Below, piece by piece: positions 46,934 to 59,248 of a stretch of DNA of 64,000 bases; positions within the stretch are counted from its first letter, which is position 1, and every line of letters starts with the position of its first letter. The stretch is taken from positions 558,001-622,000 of the forward strand of contig MQVO02000015.1 in assembly GCA_001986395.2 (NCBI GenBank), read 5' to 3'. Both the position numbers and the translations under genes were made by a program. The notes below the pieces were generated by a model, which worked only from the letters and a program-made list of their open reading frames with translations, was not told the origin of the DNA and searched no databases. The DNA is from Irpex lacteus. Lineage: Eukaryota; Basidiomycota; Agaricomycetes; Polyporales; Irpicaceae.

Positions 46934-48201
46934 TTACTCTCTCTTCGAACCCGCTACACCTCCGGTTAACGTACTCGGTAGTGGCGTCGAACCCGCTGCA
47001 GACAGAAGCGCAACCGATCCCGCGACGAGAAGAATGAGACCAATCGTGGTCCCTGTCAACAGAACAAAAGGCCTGTAATGAAGTGTGCTGTGTAAATCTC
47101 CATTGAGTAGAATGGAATAAGGCAAAACACGCACCCAGATACATCCTTCCTCTCACACGCCTCTCCTGCCCACTCCTCCTTCAACCCCTGGTCGTTAGTA
47201 CTCGCAGCGCAGGCGCATACAAAGCAAGTGCGTCCAGCCTTGGTTGCACTAACGCACTCCCCGTGCCCGGAGCAGCTGTCCGTCTGGTTCCCACATACCT
47301 CGGCGGTTTGGAAGCAGGTTGAGACGGAGCCGATGGGTTCAGCGGGATGTGGTATGGGAAGAGGACTTTGTGGTTGGTCTTCTTGCCTCTTATAGAAGGG
47401 GACATTCGAGGAGGAGGAAGGGTAGGTAACGACTGCGACGTGGAGGTCTGGGCGCGCGAGCGCGCTCTGGAGAATGGACCGGAGAAGAGAGAGGGCAGTT
47501 TGGTAGCTCTCGGAGCCCACTCCATACTGCTCACCCAACGCTTTGAGACCCGTAAGCTCGAACGCGCCAAAGTTCTCGGTGACGCCCTCTGAATGCGAGG
47601 AGAGGCTGTCGAGGTAATCGACCAAAGCGGACGCCGACGTCAGGAACGCCTGGTTCGCCTCGGTAGGAGCAGAAAAGATATCCAAAAGTCTGGCTGCTTT
47701 GTGCGAGTTGATAATGGATGAGGTTTCAACTGATGATACCGTCGTGTACACCTGTGCGGCGCGATGGACATATGCCCGAATTAATGGTGCAAGGGAGTCT
47801 ACCGATGGACTGGGGAGCTCGAATGTTGGTTTGAGATCATACGGCAAGACACCTGTTCGCAGTGTCAACAAGATAACCCATGAATAACAGTCATATACAT
47901 GGCCGAGCAAACATAGAACGTGAAACGCACTTTCAGCATCCTCCTCGCTTAACGCTACCAACAAACCATCCCTCGCTCCACTTCCAACAAGTCCTACATC
48001 CTCATTCTCCAAGAGAACGTTGTTTCCTAATTCCTCGAACCTCTCCAGATTGAGATGTCTCGAAATAGCAAAATTCGCCCTCCGAGAGTCCAACTGCGCA
48101 GGTACGACAAGATTGGAGGGCGCGGGTTGAAGGTACACAGTCACCGCATTTGCTAATTGCAGAAGAGCACAGAGAAGCAGAAATGAGCCTGTGGCCCTCA
48201 T
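46934..48201 (-). CDS. Vps3844-type (DUF3844) ER membrane protein
   Basis: Signal peptide MRATGSFLLLCALLQLANA, then a luminal region of unknown fold. The C-terminal Cys-rich module typical of the family follows: STCFQTAEVCGNQTDSCSG, HGECVSATK, CFVCACAAST and EWAGEACERKDVSGPF. After it comes one transmembrane segment (TTIGLILLVAGSVALL). Two introns were read: one after EEDAES, in phase, and one between the Cys module and the membrane segment, where the codon is completed as Gly. The start at 48201 is set by the signal peptide. In fungi this family is tied to ER or vacuolar sorting; the exact job is not settled. Confidence 0.83.
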
Positions 48202-48717
48202 CTTGACAGCGGCGAGAGCGAAAGGCAGTGGTCGTGGTTGAAGACGAAAGCGTGCCGGCAACAGTCTGGTTGTGTCACTGTGCGTGGGGCGCTCGGCAGA
48301 CGCCGTAGTAAAGGGCGCATCAATTACGCCACCATGTCCCGCCTTACCTTATTAGGGTTTGATCGAGTGGCACTTGCTAGTGAGGCTATTTTTTGCGTGG
48401 ATGAGTGGATGACAACTTTAAGTATCCAGAAAAAGTTCATCACGTAGTTGTAGTCTTGAATCCTGAAATGGCTGATACAAAAATCCAATAATAACAGCAT
48501 AATCCGCCAGCGAGAAGCATGCGAAAGACAACGAGGGGTATAAGTACAGTACACTACCATGAAGACAATAACCTAAAGTGGGGATACACCCTGAGAATAC
48601 GAACGCAGGCAATGCACGAGTGGCTGGTAGACCACACCGGCGGCTATGAGGTGACCATCTGCAGCCGCAGGAACGTTCTAATCATAGCAAGAAATACTAG
48701 TTAGATGACGAGTAGAG
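48202..48717. other. Intergenic stretch
   Basis: About 500 bases holding the Vps3844-type gene promoter. Nothing else was recognised. Confidence 0.4.
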
Positions 48718-49936
48718 TTAGTTTCGGTAACTGCGACGTACGATGACAGTGCTGGCAAGTTCTACGTTCTGTAGAAGATTACAACTCGCGAGACGAATCA
48801 TATGCCACGCGTCTTCGAATCCGACGAGCTTATCGCCAATTTCTTTGGCGTCCTGCTTGACTGCCTGCAACGTCGACTGAGTGGACGGTGGATCAAGAAG
48901 GGGCTGGGCTACATTTGTGTGAGAAGGCGGCCAAGCGTACGATACGCAAGGATAACTCACCATCGGATGCAAATTGAATATCAATATGCACAAATGGACC
49001 TGCGCATTTCAGTTTTGGAGAATGACTAGTGAAACTGATATTACAAGCTTACCACAAGAGAACCTGATGCTTGCGACTTGCGAGAGCATCTTGTGAAATA
49101 CGGAAATGATAGCATTCAAGAGTTTCTGCAACGCCTGTGGAATTTGTTCAGTGGCTGTATCGAGCTTCGGCAATGCCCTTGTCTTACATTCCAGATAGAC
49201 ATGCACAGCCTGAGACATGTTTAGTCACGGTATACGTAGCTCTCGGAAAGGCGTCGATTACTCACTCTTCTACACCCGTCCACAAACTCTCCCAGAATCC
49301 ACCCTTCTCCGCTTGCTGTCTTAGGTAACTTGCAACTTTCGTCGGGAAGATTTCGACTTGCTTGGCAAGTTCATGAAATCGTTTCGAGGTCTTGCGAGCG
49401 GCTTCTTGGTGGATTGGAATGGTCTATTGCAAATGAGCATACGTCTTGTCAAGCATGTCATCTATTATCACCTCGATGAACTTGTTGATCATAAGCTTCT
49501 TCTCATTTACAGGCATCGGACCCTCAGATAATGGAACCAAGACCGTCCCATAGTCTAGAAACCCCATATGTGAATGTTATCCCTCTAGATGTGATAAACA
49601 GCGACAACTCACTGCTAAGAAAGCTCGCGCATTGACTGGAGTTCAATTGTGAGTCCCGGTAGAGCTTCCTGTGCCTCTGTGCGGTGTTCTCCAATGAAGT
49701 TATGCTCTAGGAAACTGCGGTGCGCTACTCACCTTCTGTAGTTGATGCCACTCTCTACTCAAGTCATGATCCTCGCCAATCTTCGGCGTTGTATCCAGCT
49801 GCGCAGCGACGGACTTGAACAGCCTCTGTATCTCTTCGTGATCGTTGAGCAGCTGCGCAAAGGACCCCTTCAAGTCTCGCTCGGCCTGGAGGTCTTCGTA
49901 AGATGGCGGTGCGTTCGTGGGACCTTCATTCGACAT
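48718..49936 (-). CDS. Helix-rich protein with a PPSYEDL start, possible HBL-like fold
   Basis: A multi-exon gene starting at 49936 (MSNEGPTNAPPSYEDLQAER) and ending at 48718. It has no signal peptide. Several exons read as long amphipathic helices; in the middle one finds FLSNYGTVLVPL and NKFIETIPIHQEAARK, near the C-terminus IGDKLVGFEDAWHMI. The pattern recalls basidiomycete proteins with an HBL/NHE-like helical bundle, a fold seen in some bacterial pore-formers; that is a resemblance by eye only. One splice junction near 49250 could not be settled. Role unknown. I do not give a joined protein. Confidence 0.5.
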
Positions 49937-50502
49937 GCTGAACAATTCACGAAGACGAGATGGGAGAAGGTGCCTCGCGAATCGTCCACGCCTTTGGTCA
50001 GGATGGCGGATGAAGATCTCGACAATTGGCAGGACGCCGCGACTGAAGGCAGCGAACACACGAGGCCCAGCTTCTGCCTGTAAAGGCAATCTTGCTTACG
50101 TCAGCAGACTGTAAGCCGAAATGGCAACCCATAAGTAACTCCGAATGTGTATTTACAGCGTCACATGAGAAATGTTGCCTAAAGTTGTCCACGGATAGTA
50201 CTACACTCAGAGCGTTAGCTACGGAGCGCAATCTCAAGGGTAAATCGTACTGTAGTACTGCTACTGTATATCATACACGGCGGTCATCCTAACGAACTAC
50301 TTACAACTTTCCATCCAATCGGACCGCGGATCCAGAGTCTACGATATAGCAGTACTTATAGTGATGGAGTACAAGGGAGCTACAGCATAAGTCGAGGATT
50401 TAGTTTCCTAAAACTCATTAGACAACGTACCGAAACTAAAAGGCTAAAGGCAGGGGAGCCTTTTTGCGACTGGTTTTATCGTCGAATTTAATACGCAACT
50501 TG
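49937..50502. other. Intergenic stretch
   Basis: About 560 bases. Frames seen here are overlaps of the helical gene's first exon or short. No other gene. Confidence 0.4.
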
Positions 50503-52106
50503 TTAAAGAGTGGCATCGTCAAAGCGATGTGCATCATAAGATATGATGACGAACTCACTCTGCAAAATAATGGCATCAGTCACCTTGAATACACTCTTTG
50601 ATTTTGACGTACCTTCAACTGCAGCCATAACTACTCGAAGCATTGCAGTGTCTGTTGTGCTCACGGTGCTTGATGCGGTACGAGACACGTTAGTACACCG
50701 TCGTCGATTGGGGTGATAACGATGATCTCAGAGCATCATTCAGAGTGAGCTGAGATAGACGCACTATATGTATATCTCACGTCCTTTTTGATTTGAATTC
50801 TGCGCTAGCCTTGCGAAACGTTTCCTAAAGTAGTCGCGACCCGCGGGAGCGTCGCGCGGTTCGCCATCGAAGTCCTGGATCAGATACGCATAGGTCGACA
50901 TTTCGAAACTGAGAACCTCTTCACACCGTGATGTCTGTTCAACACTTACTCGGACAAAAATCTTGATATCTGATCGCTCAATCTTCTCCTGGAAGAGATC
51001 ATCATTGTTCAAGAGGAGGATCTATCGCAATACTCATGGCTATCAGAAGAACTATATGGGAGGTAAGACAAACGGAAGCTGACCAGCGTCGTCCGTGCGA
51101 ACCATTGCGAATGACATATTGAATCCCAAATGATCATTGCGTCTAGTAATTGGTTCTGCGCACATATTGCGTGAGTCATCTGACAAGAAGTTGAATTGAA
51201 AGGTAAATTCGAGTGTTACCGTATCTTTGTCTTCAGCCAAGCATTGATCATATCCGGCCAAGTTGACTACAAACAGGATACATAGTACGTCCTGAAAGCA
51301 ATGAATCCACTTTCTTCGTTCGCCCTTCTGAGCACCGACATCGACCATAAGTACTTCTGCCTCCCGTAGGCGTAACACGGTCTCGGTGATGCTATTTGCT
51401 GTAACGATGTCCTGCTCATTGGGTGTGTACGACGGGTCAAACAGCCGGTCCAGGTCTGCGAAGAAGTAATTTAAGCTGAATGAAGTAGTATTAGGACCCA
51501 TAAGTCATACGTGATGCATAACGAGTAGACGCACCTATCAGGCATTACAGCCTCGTTGCCTCGCTCATAGCACTGCTGTACATTTCGGTCGTTCCACAGT
51601 TTTCGTAGAGGCTCAAGATACTCTTGGGGGTATGGCTGACCATCCCGAACGCCTTTCACGTCATGGATTAACCAGATGTAGTGCTGATTGTCGTCCGAAA
51701 CCTCGAGTTCCATGTCTATCATTGCATCAAGCAGGCGCTTGAGTCCATGTATGAGGTTGCTAAAGATGAGCTGTCGATACGACTCTACTTCTTGTGCGGA
51801 AAATGATGCCCCATAGAGAAGGCGCATCTTCTTCAAAATCGTCGACTTTCCAGAATCGCCGGAGCCAAGTACCAGAACCTGTTGGGCAAGCATAAGTACG
51901 CGTCACTTCGCTTCCAGCTGGCGATGGCTCTCACCTTGACTTGAGATGCCATCTTTGCCTTGGCCTACAGGCGCAGAAGTGGGTTCGCGTAGGTAACATT
52001 GTCAGATGGATAAACGTACCTCCTTCAGCTGCCTCTCTGCTTCCCTGTGTAGCTTCATATCCTTTTCTGCGACTTTAATCGGGCTTGAGGATATCCACGC
52101 GCCCAT
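50503..52106 (-). CDS. Divergent heterotrimeric G-protein alpha subunit
   Basis: Multi-exon G-alpha. It starts MGAWISSSP, an N-myristoylation-type start, and has a helical N-terminus with charges (EKDMKLHREAERQLKE). The P-loop is VLVLGSGDSGKST. Switch II reads VMVDVGAQKGERRKW, where canonical G-alpha has DVGGQ; the second Gly is Ala. The switch I region is DIVTANSITET and lacks the conserved Arg and the usual T-x-G-I. The NKxD site reads LNNDDLF (Lys to Asn). The C-terminal end shows STTDTAMLRVVMAAVE, matching the TCATDT region loosely. Overall length fits G-alpha (about 350-400 residues). It may bind GTP poorly or not hydrolyse it. Basidiomycetes are known for many G-alpha paralogs. The stop is at 50503. 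Confidence 0.8.
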
Positions 52107-52789
52107 GGCTGCAGAGATAGTCAAAAATGAGAAGGGGGAGTGTGATAGGGAACAGAGGACGCCTCCAGGAGTATAGGTTGGCAGGAGATAAGGAAAGGGA
52201 GGGTGGATCAGGTAATCCTACTAGAGAGAGTCTGTGCCATGTCCTGGGAGAGTGCCCTTGATCCAAGTCAACGTGATCATGATAGACGCAGTTTCAGAAG
52301 CAAGTGTATAGCCAGGAATAATAAAATTTTAATGACTACAGACCAATTGATGTGCGGCAAGAAGCCAGCTTCATCCTGGATACAGTGCTGCGACTGAGTG
52401 CACGTCTCTCTCTGAAGATCTCGTGGGAGCTTTGCAAAGAGATACATGCATATATGTAGCAGCACTATTCTCTGAGACTTGAAGCGTGAAGCTTACAGGC
52501 CTAATTACAGGACTGGCCATGGAAGTTCGAAAAGACGAAGATCAACTTTCCGGATCCCGGTGTGAAATGAATGAACGTGCACGTACTGGCGCCGGTCATG
52601 CCGCGTACGCGTGACACACATATACCTGACAACGCTGTCGATGTCTACAAGAGTATTGATACTCAACGCGACGGGGATGTGCTCTCCTTCATTCAAGAGA
52701 AGATGTGCGTATTATAGTAGTAACTGCCATACACGAGAGAATAATCCAGATATTAAGTATACATTCATTATCCTTCCTACCCCTTCTGC
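52107..52789. other. Intergenic stretch between G-alpha and the permease
   Basis: About 680 bases: G-alpha upstream region and permease downstream region. No gene or repeat was recognised. Confidence 0.4.
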
Positions 52790-54488
52790 CTACTCATTTT
52801 TGATCCTGACAAACTTATTCCGTGACCACCCGTCGTCGCCCACAATCGCATGTCTCTCCAATCGATAACCTCCAATTTTGGGGAGTATAATGGCCCATAT
52901 TAGCCAGTACAAACCTCCCGCAGCGATGATTCCCAGCCCAATAACACAATGCAGCCAATAGGGCAGGTGCTCGTAGACGTTCTGGTCAGGGCTATCAGGC
53001 GGGACGAAGGGTGCAATGACGAGGTAGAGGTTGGAGAGGGCGAAAAACATGGCGACGGGGAGGGTGGCTCGGAAGGGTGGATCCCATTCGTAGGCCGCAC
53101 GATTGAGGTATAGCCAGACTAGACCGGCGCCGACGAAAACATTGACTACCGCAAGTGGGTACGAAATGACGTTCAGGACTGGAATTGTGTGGAGAGGTAA
53201 GCAATTGAGAATACAAGTAACGCGATCAGAAGAAAAACTCACTTAGGTTATAAGCGTCTCCCGGAGGTGGTGCCAACATGATGATCATCGACACTACCCA
53301 GTGCTCGAACAGACCAGTGAAGGGCGCGTTAAACGGCCGATTACTGGCCCAGAAGCTGCTCCATGGTAAAATACCCTCGCGTCCGAGCTCCTGTACGATT
53401 CGACCTTGGCTGAAGATCACCGAGAGCACGTTGCCGAAGGCCGACAGCGCAACGAACACGCTCAGGGCTCTTTCCGCCTTCTCGCCCATGACGTTGCGGA
53501 AGAAGCTCGCGGCGAGAATTCGACCGGAGGATATGATTTCGTCTTTGGGGACTGCAGCGAAGTACGCGATGTTGGCCAGCATGTATAGGATGGCGACGAG
53601 GATGAGGGCAAGGGGACCGGCGCGTTTGAGTGTTCGCACAGGGTCCCGAGTCTCGGCAAGGGCGTAGTTGGCGTTGCTGTAGCCGATGTAACTCCAGATA
53701 ACGTTGTACAGAGCAGTGACGACTCCGTACGCTGATCCCGTCGTCCCGGAGAAGGCGTTCGTGAAATTGTCAGGCTTCTCGTCGAGTTTGACGTGACCAC
53801 CCAGCGCGACGAAGCCTCCAATGATAATGATGACGAGAATAATGAGCTTGATACCTCCGAGGAAGTTCTGCAGCCTCAGGCCCCATTTGAGCGCGAGGCC
53901 GTGGATCAGGAAAGCAGAGGTGATGCAGGCAATACCGACCGCTCGTTGGTTGAATCGGTTGACTTCGACCCTCGCTGCTGTGAGGATGTACTCGCCAAAG
54001 ACGACCGAGTTACTTCCTGCCCAGCCTAGCAGGATGACGTAGCCCGTATACATGCCAGTCGCCAAGAACCGAGGTTTGCGATACACAAACTCGAGATAGT
54101 TCTTCTCGCCTCCATTACGAGGAATAGCTGTGCCGAACTCCATGTAGACAAGTAGACCGGCTGCGGCGATCACAGTGCCTGCCACCCACATGAAGAGTGA
54201 TAAGCCGACCGATCCAGATAACGCGAATATCGAGGAGGGGGTGGCAAAGATACCGGTGCCGATCATACGGTTGAGAATCCTAATCCCAGGAGTTGGGCTG
54301 AGTGACGGAGAGATAAGATATGCGTATATCACTCACAGAAAGACAGCGCTGGTAAGCCCGATCGTCTTCCTCTCCTCTGAAGTCTCGTACACATCTCCGG
54401 CAGTATCGACGATGATGCCCACGTGCTCTTCAGACCTCCTCCTCAGGTCCTTCTCGGAGGCGATGGATGTCTTCTCGTCCAAAGACAT
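52790..54488 (-). CDS. Amino-acid permease, Mup1-like (APC superfamily)
   Basis: A plasma-membrane transporter of about 530 residues with a cytosolic N-terminus (MSLDEKTSIASEKDLRRR). Many hydrophobic helices follow: ILNRMIGTGIFATPSSIFAL is the first helix with the GxG motif, then LFMWVAGTVIAAAGLLVY, LIILVIIIIGGFVALGG and IWSYIGYSNANYALAETRDP. Three exons at least: the first ends at LTSAVFL, the largest covers most helices, and the last covers VVNVFVGAGLVWLYL to RIKNE. The family includes the yeast high-affinity methionine permease Mup1 and related L-amino-acid transporters; the substrate is not fixed here. Confidence 0.88.
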
Positions 54489-55585
54489 TTTTGGTTAGAT
54501 GGGTACAATGAGGCCTGTTTCTTTCCCATCTGTGCAGGCGAGGAAAACGTTATATACAGAGTGCAAATTGAGCGTTGCGTTATTCCTCGCGAAAATTTCG
54601 ACATAGATGATGACTGGTCTCGATTTACCCGGAGAGGCTGAGACTCCTCCCAAGACACCAGGTATGATGGCGTTGTCCTTGGTGCTGTACGAGTGGTGTG
54701 CCCTCGCGAATCCACATGTCAATCAACGTTCCTGAGCTTCGTGCTTGTGCTGCCCTGTAACTGAGCGTAAGCTAGCTAAACTGAGACGTTCCCGAGCAGA
54801 CAAACCTCCAAGAGGAACACAGAGCGCAGCCACCCGCGCCTGCACCACATGGCGTGACGGTCCATATTGATGAGCCTGAGCGTCACAGTGATCTCGGACC
54901 TAACGGAGAGACATTCTCGCAGACGCACACGACTCGGACAGAGGAAGAGCGACAGAAGTTGCGGGGGATGCGAGCGCAGAAAATCAGCCACTCAGTGCGT
55001 ATTTATGTGTTACTAGACAAGCAGCGCAAAGAAGGGCAAACAAGCGAGTCATCGGGACAGCTGGGTTAATTAAGGAGAAATTCCGACATATAAGCATAGG
55101 CGCCAGCCGCCAGGCCGGCTTGTGTGACGTGACCTCATGTCACGCACAGTGCGTGACAACATACTTGCATGCAGTGAGACATCGAACATGTCCGCGCCCT
55201 GGGCCCTGGGGGTTTTATAGCTGTCGGCCAGGTAGCATCCACGGGGTTGGTAAGAAATTTTTCATGTCAATGGTACGAAAAGACGCAACTTGTGTGCTGA
55301 GGTTTCGAGTCGATCGTCGGGGTCAGTAAGTATTCCGCGACGCGAGCTCACGAAGGGTGATGGCTAAGATGAACATGTATAAAGTCATCCGCGTGTTTTG
55401 AGTAGCAGATGGTCAGACCTGGTGAAAAGGCCCAAGAGGTATGACAGACTGTAGCTTTAAGTTTGCGATCCAACATATGCATTCTCTGCAGGGGTTGACA
55501 CGCAGACTTGAAGCACAGGATATCATGAAACCGACTGATACAGCAGTGAAATCATTACAACAAAAAGACAGCCCGAGATACCGAC
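54489..55585. other. Intergenic stretch, nothing found
   Basis: About 1.1 kb. It should contain the permease promoter and the zinc-knuckle gene's 3' end. No repeats or RNA genes were seen. Confidence 0.4.
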
Positions 55586-56809
55586 CTAGAATGTCACCAC
55601 CTTCTGCGACTTTTGGATGGGGCGACCGAAAGCCTTCACAACCCCCGAGTGAGCACCAACTTTCAGAGCCTGTTGCTTCTTCAATCTCTCTTCTGCCTTC
55701 TCCTCCTTGGTAAGCTCTAAGTTTTTGCGTCGGAAGGTATGGAAATCGTCCTCGTCTGCCCCGGCCTCTGCACCAGTTCCAACGAGAGTCGTGGTGGCAA
55801 TAACCTCTGTAGAAACATTACAATACATGGAATTGTAGTGAGTGACTGAACGCTGAAGTGTTATTATGGCACGTACCAGGCTTCCGCATAGGACAGTCTT
55901 TCGCCAGATGCGTCGTCTCTTGGCACAACTTGCAGCACCCACCGTTCGGATACACGCCTTTGGACCTGTTCTCCGGGCATTGGGATGCAAGGTGTCCTTG
56001 CTTCGAGCAGACGAAACACGATGAGAAAGGCAGAGGGTTCTCCGGATCGACTACTTCCCTGCACTTCGAGAGATTGTGTCTCCGTGAGCCGCATCTATGG
56101 ATGCACGGGGTCAGTGGCCGCTCACGAAGTAGCGGGACACAGAGGCATAATACCTGTAGCATATACCGACGGTCTGCTTCCCCAACTTGCGTCGGCCGCC
56201 TTCGCCTTCTAACGCATCCGAAGCTATTGCCTTCGGACAGTCTCTCGCGGCGTGACCTTTTTCTCTGCAGGCAAAACATGTCGTATCTGCGTTACGTTCG
56301 TCTATCCTGCGTAGTCGACGTTGCTCTGATGCAGATTGACGGGCTTCCTTGCCTGTGTTCTTGCCTGCGTTGGGGTTTTGGTGAGAAGTTTCGGCCTTTG
56401 TAGACATGCTCTTACCTTTCGCCAGTTTCTGCTTGAGCCTCATTAGCTTTTTCTTTCCTTGAGCGGCCTTGTTAGCACTCTTGACTTTCACCGGGCCTTT
56501 CCCTTCAGCAGTGTCACCTTCAGCACCATCCGCTGAAGCTTCCTTCCCAGCAGCTCCTGCTCCCTCGGCTGTATTCTCTTCTCCGCCACCCTCGACACTC
56601 TTCTTTGCCTTTTTTCTGCTGCGCTTTCGTTTCGGTGCTGCCGCAGGTGCATCTCCCCCCTCTACTGTAGAGCCTGGGTTCGTGACCTTCTCGTGATCAT
56701 TTGAGTTGGAAGGCCCGGCTTCGTTAGAGTCGTCTTCAGGCTCTCTGTAGTTGAAACCCGCCTCGACATAGGTGCGCTTCTTCAATGCAACATTCGTGTA
56801 CCGCGTCAT
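55586..56809 (-). CDS. ZCCHC9: ZCCHC9-like zinc-knuckle protein
   Basis: Starts MTRYTNVALKKRTYVEAGFN and has a low-complexity, Lys/Glu/Ala-rich N-terminal half with basic runs (APKRKRSRKKAKKS). Then four CCHC knuckles in a row: CFACREKGHAARDC, CYRCGSRRHNLSKC (across an intron), CFVCSKQGHLASQC and CKLCQETTHLAKDC. The order and spacing, including NGGCCKLC, match ZCCHC9, a nucleolar protein tied to ribosome biogenesis and RNA. A C-terminal helix-rich part follows (LELTKEEKAEERLKKQQ). Two introns were read in the knuckle and C-terminal parts. The stop is at 55586. Confidence 0.88.
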
Positions 56810-57228
56810 TTTGTAGTTTGTGTATCCTCCTAGATGGTAGTGACAAGAACAGGTGCGAGACTTATTTCAGGGATGGATGAACACAGGCTACTCGAAATGA
56901 GAGATCGAGTTCAAGAAAATAATTGATCGGTGGCGCGGGCTCTGCCTCATCCTGCTCATGTTCCGCCTCACTCTGCGACCGCCATCTTCATGGGCTGTAC
57001 AGACTAATACCAGTCGACAATTGCACCGGCACATTAAATTTTATGTGAGTATTTCTTGGAATACATATATATGATCTTGAACTTATATGTTGGCAGACTA
57101 CACCGTCTGTCACATCCTGTGCGATCAGCAGGTTTCCGAACCCTCGATCTAAGCCGAGGGTATTCCCGCTTGTATCATATCTAAGAACAAACAATATACG
57201 GGGTCATTACCACCATACAAGTACTAGG
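56810..57228. other. Upstream region between divergent genes
   Basis: About 420 bases between two divergent starts, so a shared promoter region is likely. No further gene. Confidence 0.45.
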
Positions 57229-58990
57229 ATGTCAGAGGGATTCTTACGGTAAGTCTCAAAGGTCTCTACGTCTCTATTTGCCTAACACCTAGAAGGGTCG
57301 CACCACTCAAGTCTCTGCTATCCCACTTCCGTTTCTTGCTCACACTCCGCTCTCAAGAAGGGAAATACCACCAACTCATCCTCTTCCGCCTCGAACCTGC
57401 TCAGGCCGAGTTTCTCCAATCCAATGGCTCCAGCAGTGAAGAAGCAGCCATAAATGAGATCAAGCAGCAGATGTACGCCATGGAAGCACAATGCCCTCAC
57501 CTCGGTGCCGAGCTATCCCACGCAGATATAGAGGAATGTGAAGACAATTTAGTACTGGTGTGCCCTTGGCATAGGTGAGTACATCTCCGTTTGACGGTTT
57601 GATCGGGAGCGTCATGATCGTAGAACTGGATTGGAATAGATATGACTTTGATTTGAAGACAGGGCACAGCGATACCGGGCTGAAGGCGTGCACGTACGCA
57701 CTTGATGTTCGCGCCGAGGGTGAAGGCGAGATTGTATATGTTGAGGCACCAGAAGGAGGGACGAATTGGAGGCTCGTTGAACTTCGTCCGGTTTCAGAAG
57801 GTATGACTAGGTTACTACTTTTGCCGTGGACATCAACTTACTCTGCCATCATAGCATTTGCTGACCCTCCACCGCCACCTCTGGATTTATCTCACCTTTC
57901 GCTCTCATCAGAAAAGCCCATTGATGCGCCCCCAGAGCCAGTAGTACCTCTGGAGAATCCGCCAAAGACGCTGATAGAATGGGCGGTGCTAATACTGAAC
58001 ACCGCGGATCCTACTCTCAAGGTATGAAAACAATCGACATTGTCTATTTATTGCTCTGACAGGGCCGCAGGTGCAAAGGACGAGATATGCTGTCAACGCC
58101 TTCCGTACTGGTGAACTTAAGTCTGTAGGCCACCGTTCGTCAAATGCACCGAAGCCGCCAGACGAACCGCCACGGGAAGAGTCTTTCTTACGAAATACAC
58201 TGAATCCAGGGAAAATGGGAAAACGAAGTAATCGGCCAAAGATGCTGCATGCGTTGGCAAATATCGAGCAATGGGCGTAAGTACTGTCACTCGTCTCACG
58301 TTGAGCCGAACACTCATATCTGTACGGCTTAGAATTGACCTGGCGTAAGTCTCACCGATACGCCTGTGTATACTTTGACCTTACAGTGTGATTAGCTGGG
58401 ATATTATAGCTCGTTTTGGACCGATGCATCCCTCCCTCCCTCACGCCTTCTTCTCTGACTTTACAAAGATGGCGCTAGACGAGTCGAAACACTTCACTCT
58501 CCTCACCGCTCGCCTCGTGGCCCTCTCACCTACAACACCGTATGGCTCAATGCCTGTACATGCCGCCCTTTGGGAATCCGCCCGAGCGACCTCACAATCT
58601 CTCCGTTCACGTCTCGCCATCATCCACCTCGTACATGAAGCCCGAGGATTGGATGTCAATCCCGCGACGATCGAGAAATTCCGACGCGCAAAGGACGACG
58701 AGAGCGTGGATGTGTTGAATATCATACATGCGGACGAAGTGACGCATGTGACAGCTGGACATCGGTGGTTTACGTGGATGTGTGAGAGGGAGGGTGTGGA
58801 TGCTGTGAAGACGTTCAGGGAGGAAGTAAGGGCGAACTTTAGGGGGGACGTTAAGGGACCGTTTAACGTGGAGGATAGGGAGAAGGCAGGAATGACGAGA
58901 GAGTTCTATGAGGATTTGAGAGGAGAGATGGCGTGGGAGGAGCGGCATGATGGGGCTGAGGTGGTGGTTGGATATGAGAAGAATTTGTGA
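57229..58990 (+). CDS. Rieske [2Fe-2S] domain fused to DUF455 (ferritin-like)
   Basis: Exons start at 57229 (MSEGFL); splice phases were checked at most junctions. The N-terminal part is a Rieske cluster domain: Cys and His in AQCPHLGAELSH and LVLVCPWHRYDFDLKTG. A Pro-rich linker follows (DPPPPPLDLSHL). The C-terminal part is DUF455, a ferritin-like helical domain with metal-site-type ExxH motifs in MALDESKHFTLL and HADEVTHVTAGH. A 12-nt exon between LANIEQWA and VISWDII adds IDLA. The Rieske/DUF455 fusion is known in fungi; it suggests electron transfer to a di-iron site, with substrate unknown. The stop is TGA at 58990. Confidence 0.87.
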
Positions 58991-59248
58991 AGTATCTTGG
59001 CTAGTATTCCAATATTAAGTATGGAATTCATGGTCACGACTTGAATAAACAGCCACGAGCTATAGCTAGCTATAGGGACCCATCATACTAGGGCGCTTGA
59101 TAATTCCAGCTTAAAGTGACTTTCGATTGATGCTATTCAACTTCGTCTTGACCAATAGCCGTGACAAGGCTACTTGGATTGCAACTCCTCATTACCCTTC
59201 TTCTTACTTGTCAAATGCACACTTGAAAATACTCTTTGGCTGTAAAAC

